Part shown: one piece after another, positions 35,866 to 39,669 of the stretch
How the letters are laid out: every line of letters begins with the position of its first letter
Numbering within the stretch: the first letter of the stretch is position 1
Assembly: GCA_903915535.1 (NCBI GenBank)
Contig: CAIWTJ010000002.1
Span: 1 to 39,669, forward strand
Reading direction: 5' to 3'
DNA length: 39,669 nt
Source of the DNA: Enhydrobacter aerosaccus
GTDB lineage: Bacteria; Pseudomonadota; Alphaproteobacteria; Reyranellales; Reyranellaceae
Position numbers and translations under genes: made by a program
The notes under the pieces: generated by a model
Told to the model about the DNA's origin: nothing
What the model saw: the letters and a program-made list of their open reading frames with translations, nothing else
Databases searched by the model: none

Positions 35866-36891
35866 TTATTCTATCACTTCGTCGGCGCGGGCGAGCAGAA
35901 GCGGCGGCACGGTCACGCCAATCGCTCGTGCCGTCTTGAGGTTGACCACGAGTTCGAACTTGGTCGGCTGCTCGATCGGCAAGTCGCCGGGCTTCGCCCC
36001 CTTGGCGATGCGATCGACATAGTCGGCCGCCCGCGCGAAGGCCGCGGGAATGCTGGTCCCGTAGGTCATCAGTCCGCCGGCCTCTGCCATGGCCCTGTCG
36101 GAGAACATCAGGATCGCGCGGTGGCGCAGCGCCAGGGCCGCAACCTTGTCACGCTCGCGAAAAAAGAAGGGCGAGGTAAGCGGCAGCAGCGTGCCGCGGG
36201 CCTCGGCCGGCGCTTCGGCGAAGGCCTTCTCGTAGTCGTAGGGCGGATTGCCGAACTCGATGCCAGCCAGCCGGATGCCCAGCTTGGCGGCAGCGTCCTT
36301 CGTTACACTCCATTGGTCGCTGGAGTAACGATCCCAGAATACCGTCATCGCCCGCAGGTCGGGAAAGGCGTCCTTGAGGATCTGTACCCGCTTCTCCGCA
36401 AGTTCGATCTGCTGGAGCATGAGGCCCGTGGCACGGCCTTCCGGGCGCGCCAGGCTCTTCACGTATCCGCGGAGCAAAGGATCGTAGTCGATCGCCACCA
36501 TGACGATGGGTGCCTCGCCCGGCAGCGCCAGAGCCGCCCGCAGCGAGAACTCCGGTCCCGGAGCGATGATGATGTCGGCGGCACCGACGCCAAACCGCCG
36601 ATAAGCCTCCGGATAGGCATCCGCACTGTCGACCAATACGTGATCGAACGAAAAATTCCTGCCTTCCTCGTAGCCGAGCCGTGTCATGCGCTCCAGAAAA
36701 GAGAGCCACAAAACCGACGATCTCGGTTGGCCGCTCGCGGCAACGACGCGCAGAATCTTGCGCGGTTGTTGCGCGTGCGCGTGGCCCGCACAGGCGGCAA
36801 GGCTGCCCATCAAAAGACTGCGGCGCTTCAGAAGTGGCTCCCCCTCAAGTCGGCGCAACGTGCACCGAAATGAGCAGGTTTCCCAGCGCAT
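35866..36891 (-). CDS. ABC_sub_bind family periplasmic binding protein
   Basis: Up to 341 residues from the ATG at 36891, but that start overlaps the preceding gene by 47 nt and the first ~20 residues look like read-through. The signal peptide (LKRRSLLMGSLAACAGHAHAQQ) begins near residue 21, and a GGGGGAG before a CTG near 36831 hints at a shorter protein. The mature part has VLWLSFLERMTRLGYEEGRNFSFD, ADIIIAPGPEFSLRAALAL and VPPLLLARADEVIE, the pattern of the large ABC_sub_bind family abundant in Bradyrhizobium relatives. It is the last gene after the ATPase and HyuA genes. The ligand is unknown. Confidence 0.85.
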   Translation of the reverse strand: MRWETCSFRCTLRRLEGEPLLKRRSLLMGSLAACAGHAHAQQPRKILRVVAASGQPRSSVLWLSFLERMTRLGYEEGRNFSFDHVLVDSADAYPEAYRRFGVGAADIIIAPGPEFSLRAALALPGEAPIVMVAIDYDPLLRGYVKSLARPEGRATGLMLQQIELAEKRVQILKDAFPDLRAMTVFWDRYSSDQWSVTKDAAAKLGIRLAGIEFGNPPYDYEKAFAEAPAEARGTLLPLTSPFFFRERDKVAALALRHRAILMFSDRAMAEAGGLMTYGTSIPAAFARAADYVDRIAKGAKPGDLPIEQPTKFELVVNLKTARAIGVTVPPLLLARADEVIE

Positions 36892-38902
36892 CCTGGCGAA
36901 CCGTGTCGCCCGGCTCGACCACGGTCGTGCAATCGAGCTGCTCGAGGATCGCCGGTCCTTCGAACACGGCGTCCTTCGGCAGCTTGTCGCGCGCGTAGAC
37001 CGGCGTCTGGTGCCAGCCGTCGGTGAACCATACGCGGCGCTCGCCGGTCAGCGCGGCTTTCAAGGTCGGTGCGCGCTCGCCCGACGCCAGCGCACCGAGA
37101 TCGATCTCCGGCCGCACGCCGATCACGCCGGTGTGCAGGTTGACCAGCACCGGCGGGATCTCGGCCAGTTCGATGCCGAAGCGGCGCCAGTAGGCGGCGG
37201 CAAACGCCTTGTGCAGGTCGGCGATGGAAATGTCGGCGCGCTCGATGGCGACCGACAGGATATGGCTCTGCCCCGCGAACTGCATGTCGGCGGTATGGAC
37301 GTAGCGCAGCTCGCGGATCGGCACGCCTTCGCTCTCGATCGTCTTCTTTCCTTCCGCCGACTGCTCGGCGTAGATGCGCGCCACCGTGGCGTCGTCGAGC
37401 GCCGACAGCGGCTTGTTCACCGTGCGCACATAGTCGTGACGCAGGTCGGCCACGACGCAGCCGAGCGCATTGGTGATGCCGGGCCGCGCCGGCACCAGCA
37501 CCGTCGGGATCGCGAGCTCGCGCGCCAGCGCCGTCGCATGCAACGGACCCGCACCGCCGAAGGCAAAGAGTGCGAAATCGCGCGGATCGTGGCCGCGCGA
37601 CAGCGACACCAGCCGGATGGCACCCGCCATGCGGTCGTTGGCGATGCGCAGGATCGCGGCGGCCGCCGCTTCGGCGTCCAGACCGAGGCGCTTGCCGACC
37701 TTGTCCTCGATCAGTTTCCGGACGTGATCCAGCGTCACCGGATGATCGACGCCCAGCAGCCGGTCGGGATTGAGCCGCCCCAGCACGAGATTGGCGTCGG
37801 TGATGGTGGGCTCGATGCCGCCGCGGCCGTAGCAGATCGGTCCCGGCCGGGCGCCCGCGCTCTCCGGCCCGACCCGCAGCATGCCCGCGGTATCGACCGA
37901 CGCGATCGAGCCGCCGCCGGCGCCGATCGTGTGCACGTCGACCATCGGCACGTGGATCGGCATGGCGTATTCGAGTTCCAGTTCGCCCGAGACCTGCGGC
38001 ACGGCGCCTTCGATCAGGCCGACGTCGGTCGAGGTGCCGCCCATGTCGTAGGTGATGAGATCGGCATGTCCCGAGACACGGCCGGTATAGGCCGCCGCCA
38101 TCACGCCAGATGCGGGGCCCGACATCACGGTGTTCACGGCGGCCCGGGCGATCAGCTGCGAGGAGATCGTGCCACCGTTGCCCTGCATCACCAGCAGGTC
38201 GCGGTTGAACCCCTTGGCCGAGAGTTCGGTGCGCAGGCGCGTGAGATAGCGGTCGAGCACCGGCTGGACCGAGGCATTCACCGCCGCGGTCACGCCGCGC
38301 TCGTACTCGCGATACTCCGACAGGATCGCGTGGCCCGCCGTCACGTATTTATTCGGCCACAGGCCGCTCACGATCTCGGCGGCGCGCTTCTCGTGGCTCG
38401 CGTTGATGTAGCTGTGCAGGAAGTGCACGACGACAGCCTCGCAGCCCAGCGCCAACAGCTTCTTCGTGGCTTCGGTGACCGCCGCCTCGTCGAGCGGCAG
38501 GAGAACCTTGCCGTCGGCGTCCATGCGTTCGGGCACTTCGAGGCGGTATTCGCGCTCGATCAGCGGCACGAAGGTGCCGCGCAGACCGTAGGCCTGCGGC
38601 CGTGTGCGCCGCCCCAGCTCCAGCACGTCACGGAAGCCCTTGGTGGTGATGAGGCCGACCTTGGCGATCTTGCGTTCCAACAGCGCGTTGGTCGTCGTGG
38701 TCGTGCCGTGCACCAGCGACTGCAGGATCGCGGGATCGGCGCCGGCCGCGGCGAGCGCCGCCATGAAGCCGATCGCCTGGTTGTCGATCGTGGTCGGCAC
38801 CTTGGCGAGCTTGACCGTGTTGCTCGCCGCATCGATGGCGATCAGGTCGGTGAAGGTGCCGCCGACATCGATGCCGACGGTAAGGGTGCTTTTCGGGGAC
38901 AT
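36845..38902 (-). CDS. Hydantoinase/oxoprolinase family protein, HyuA type
   Basis: 685 residues. An ASKHA-type ATPase opening (TVGIDVGGTFTDLIAID) is followed by LVHGTTTTTNALLERK, LLVMQGNGGTISSQLI, MSGPASGVMAAAY and YDMGGTSTDVGLIEG, then HTIGAGGGSIASVD and ALFAFGGAGPLHATALARE, all standard HyuA blocks. It hydrolyses a cyclic amide or acts as acetone/acetophenone-carboxylase-like subunit using ATP. HyuB, the usual partner, is not found downstream; the next gene is a binding protein. It starts 2 bp after the LivF-like stop. The missing partner may lie beyond the right edge. Confidence 0.9.
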   Translation of the reverse strand: MSPKSTLTVGIDVGGTFTDLIAIDAASNTVKLAKVPTTIDNQAIGFMAALAAAGADPAILQSLVHGTTTTTNALLERKIAKVGLITTKGFRDVLELGRRTRPQAYGLRGTFVPLIEREYRLEVPERMDADGKVLLPLDEAAVTEATKKLLALGCEAVVVHFLHSYINASHEKRAAEIVSGLWPNKYVTAGHAILSEYREYERGVTAAVNASVQPVLDRYLTRLRTELSAKGFNRDLLVMQGNGGTISSQLIARAAVNTVMSGPASGVMAAAYTGRVSGHADLITYDMGGTSTDVGLIEGAVPQVSGELELEYAMPIHVPMVDVHTIGAGGGSIASVDTAGMLRVGPESAGARPGPICYGRGGIEPTITDANLVLGRLNPDRLLGVDHPVTLDHVRKLIEDKVGKRLGLDAEAAAAAILRIANDRMAGAIRLVSLSRGHDPRDFALFAFGGAGPLHATALARELAIPTVLVPARPGITNALGCVVADLRHDYVRTVNKPLSALDDATVARIYAEQSAEGKKTIESEGVPIRELRYVHTADMQFAGQSHILSVAIERADISIADLHKAFAAAYWRRFGIELAEIPPVLVNLHTGVIGVRPEIDLGALASGERAPTLKAALTGERRVWFTDGWHQTPVYARDKLPKDAVFEGPAILEQLDCTTVVEPGDTVRQDALGNLLISVHVAPT

Positions 38903-38904
38903 GT

Positions 38905-39606
38905 TCAAACCGACAGATATTGTTCGCGGAGGGAAGCGTTGGCGGAGAGTTCGGCCATGGTGCCGCCGAAGCGGATCTGGCCCTTTTCGATGATATAGGC
39001 GCGGTCGGCAACGGACTGGCAGAAATGCAGGTTCTGTTCGGACAGCAGTACGCACATGCCCTCGGCCTTCAGCGCCCGGATGGAATGGCCCATCTGCTCG
39101 ACGATGATCGGCGCCAGCCCTTCCGACGGCTCGTCGAGCAGCACGCAGCGCGGGTTGCCCATCAGGGTGCGCGCGATGGTGAGCATCTGTTGCTCGCCGC
39201 CCGACATGCTGCCGCCCGGCCGCTCGCGCATGCGGCCGAGATTGGGAAACAGCGCGAAGAGTTTTTCCGCGTCCCAGGTCGGTGCCTTTTCCCGCGCGGC
39301 CTGGCGGCCGACCTCGAGGTTTTCCATGACCGACAGCTCGGTGAAGATGCGCCGCTCTTCCGGCACGTATCCAAGGCCCAGCCGCGCGATCCTGTAGGGC
39401 GGCAGGCGCTCGATGCGTTTGCCGTCGAAGCTGACCTCGCCCTTGGCCGGTGCCACGAGACCCATGATCGCTTTCATCGCCGTCGACTTGCCCGCGCCAT
39501 TGCGGCCCAGCAGGGCCACGACCTCGCCCGGCCGCGCCTCGAGCGTGACCCCGTGCAGAATGTGGGCGCGGCCGTAGAAGGCATGCAGCTCGGTCACCGC
39601 GAGCAT
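38905..39606 (-). CDS. LivF-type ABC transporter ATP-binding protein, second copy
   Basis: 233 residues. Walker A is GRNGAGKSTA, the Q-loop region is LGYVPEERRIFTELSVMENL, the signature is MSGGEQQMLTIARTLM, and Walker B is CVLLDEPSEGLAPIIVEQ; the switch reads LLSEQNL. It is the LivF partner of a second branched-chain-type importer. Its permease and binding genes would have to lie beyond the right edge. A palindromic repeat sits just upstream at 39626, which suggests this gene may begin its transcript. It is co-directional with HyuA and the ABC_sub_bind gene. Confidence 0.92.
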   Translation of the reverse strand: MLAVTELHAFYGRAHILHGVTLEARPGEVVALLGRNGAGKSTAMKAIMGLVAPAKGEVSFDGKRIERLPPYRIARLGLGYVPEERRIFTELSVMENLEVGRQAAREKAPTWDAEKLFALFPNLGRMRERPGGSMSGGEQQMLTIARTLMGNPRCVLLDEPSEGLAPIIVEQMGHSIRALKAEGMCVLLSEQNLHFCQSVADRAYIIEKGQIRFGGTMAELSANASLREQYLSV

Positions 39607-39625
39607 GCAAGAACCTCATGCTCAT

Positions 39626-39669
39626 ACGGACCGCGAGCCTCCGGCTCGCTCGGGTTCATGAGCGAGCCG
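39626..39669. repeat. Dispersed palindromic repeat, cut by the window edge
   Basis: The left arm starts ACGGACCGCGAGCCTCCGG. The loop is CGGGTTCATG, and AGCGAGCCG (39661-39669) pairs with 39642-39650. The right arm runs off the window. Read on the minus strand its centre GCTCATGAACCCGAGCG matches GCTCATGAATTTCGAGCG of the element at 10379-10443, so it is the same family in reverse orientation. Confidence 0.7.

Overview
The window is GC-rich, gene-dense bacterial chromosome. It is almost certainly from an alphaproteobacterium of the Bradyrhizobium/Reyranella kind. The evidence is the codon bias, many periplasmic binding proteins (Bug/TctC, Liv, Aap and ABC_sub_bind types), a TTG/GTG-started overlapping gene style, and a palindromic repeat that begins CCTCATGCTGAGGAGC. 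The lineage is an inference from style; no rRNA, tRNA or other taxonomic marker is present. I see no phage, IS element, CRISPR array or RNA gene.

Layout. 1-2.2 kb: tail of a Sel1-repeat protein, a small membrane-anchored coiled-coil protein, and a thiolase/GNAT pair. 2.3-8.5 kb (minus): a four-gene operon with a xanthine-dehydrogenase-type molybdenum hydroxylase (two subunits), an SDR-fold protein whose catalytic triad is replaced, and a flavin monooxygenase-like enzyme. Divergent from it, 8.5-10.4 kb (plus), are two tandem allantoinase (PuuE)-like deacetylases. A large palindrome separates these from a phytanoyl-CoA-dioxygenase-like gene. 11.4-15.9 kb (plus): a complete five-gene branched-chain-type ABC importer. 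15.9-18.7 kb (minus): an SDR / P1 peptidase / BaiN-type flavoprotein operon with 4-nt overlaps, then a CBS protein. 19.3-21.9 kb: queC, a DUF4142 protein, a universal stress protein and a secreted NTF2-like protein.

21.9-22.3 kb is a 434-bp non-coding stretch with a perfect 28-bp palindrome, a composite palindromic repeat and one copy of a duplicated short element. 22.3-25.0 kb (minus): an orphan AapJ-like binding protein and an exported helical-repeat protein with a C-terminal Kazal-like module. 25.1-29.4 kb (plus): an RND efflux adaptor and pump without an outer-membrane factor. 29.4-35.6 kb: Bug receptor/VOC pair, amidase/aspartate-dehydrogenase pair, Bug receptor/enolase-superfamily pair, and a secreted cupin. 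35.6-35.9 kb holds hairpins and the second copy of the duplicated element. 35.9-39.6 kb (minus): LivF-type ATPase, HyuA-type hydantoinase/oxoprolinase and an ABC_sub_bind receptor.

Taken together, the region looks like an accessory catabolic and uptake segment. Enzymes for oxidised N-heterocycles, amides, hydantoins and small acids sit beside their uptake receptors. The most unusual items are the SDR with Ser, Tyr and Lys all replaced, the repeated short element that encodes a YYGRY motif, and the Kazal-tailed repeat protein.
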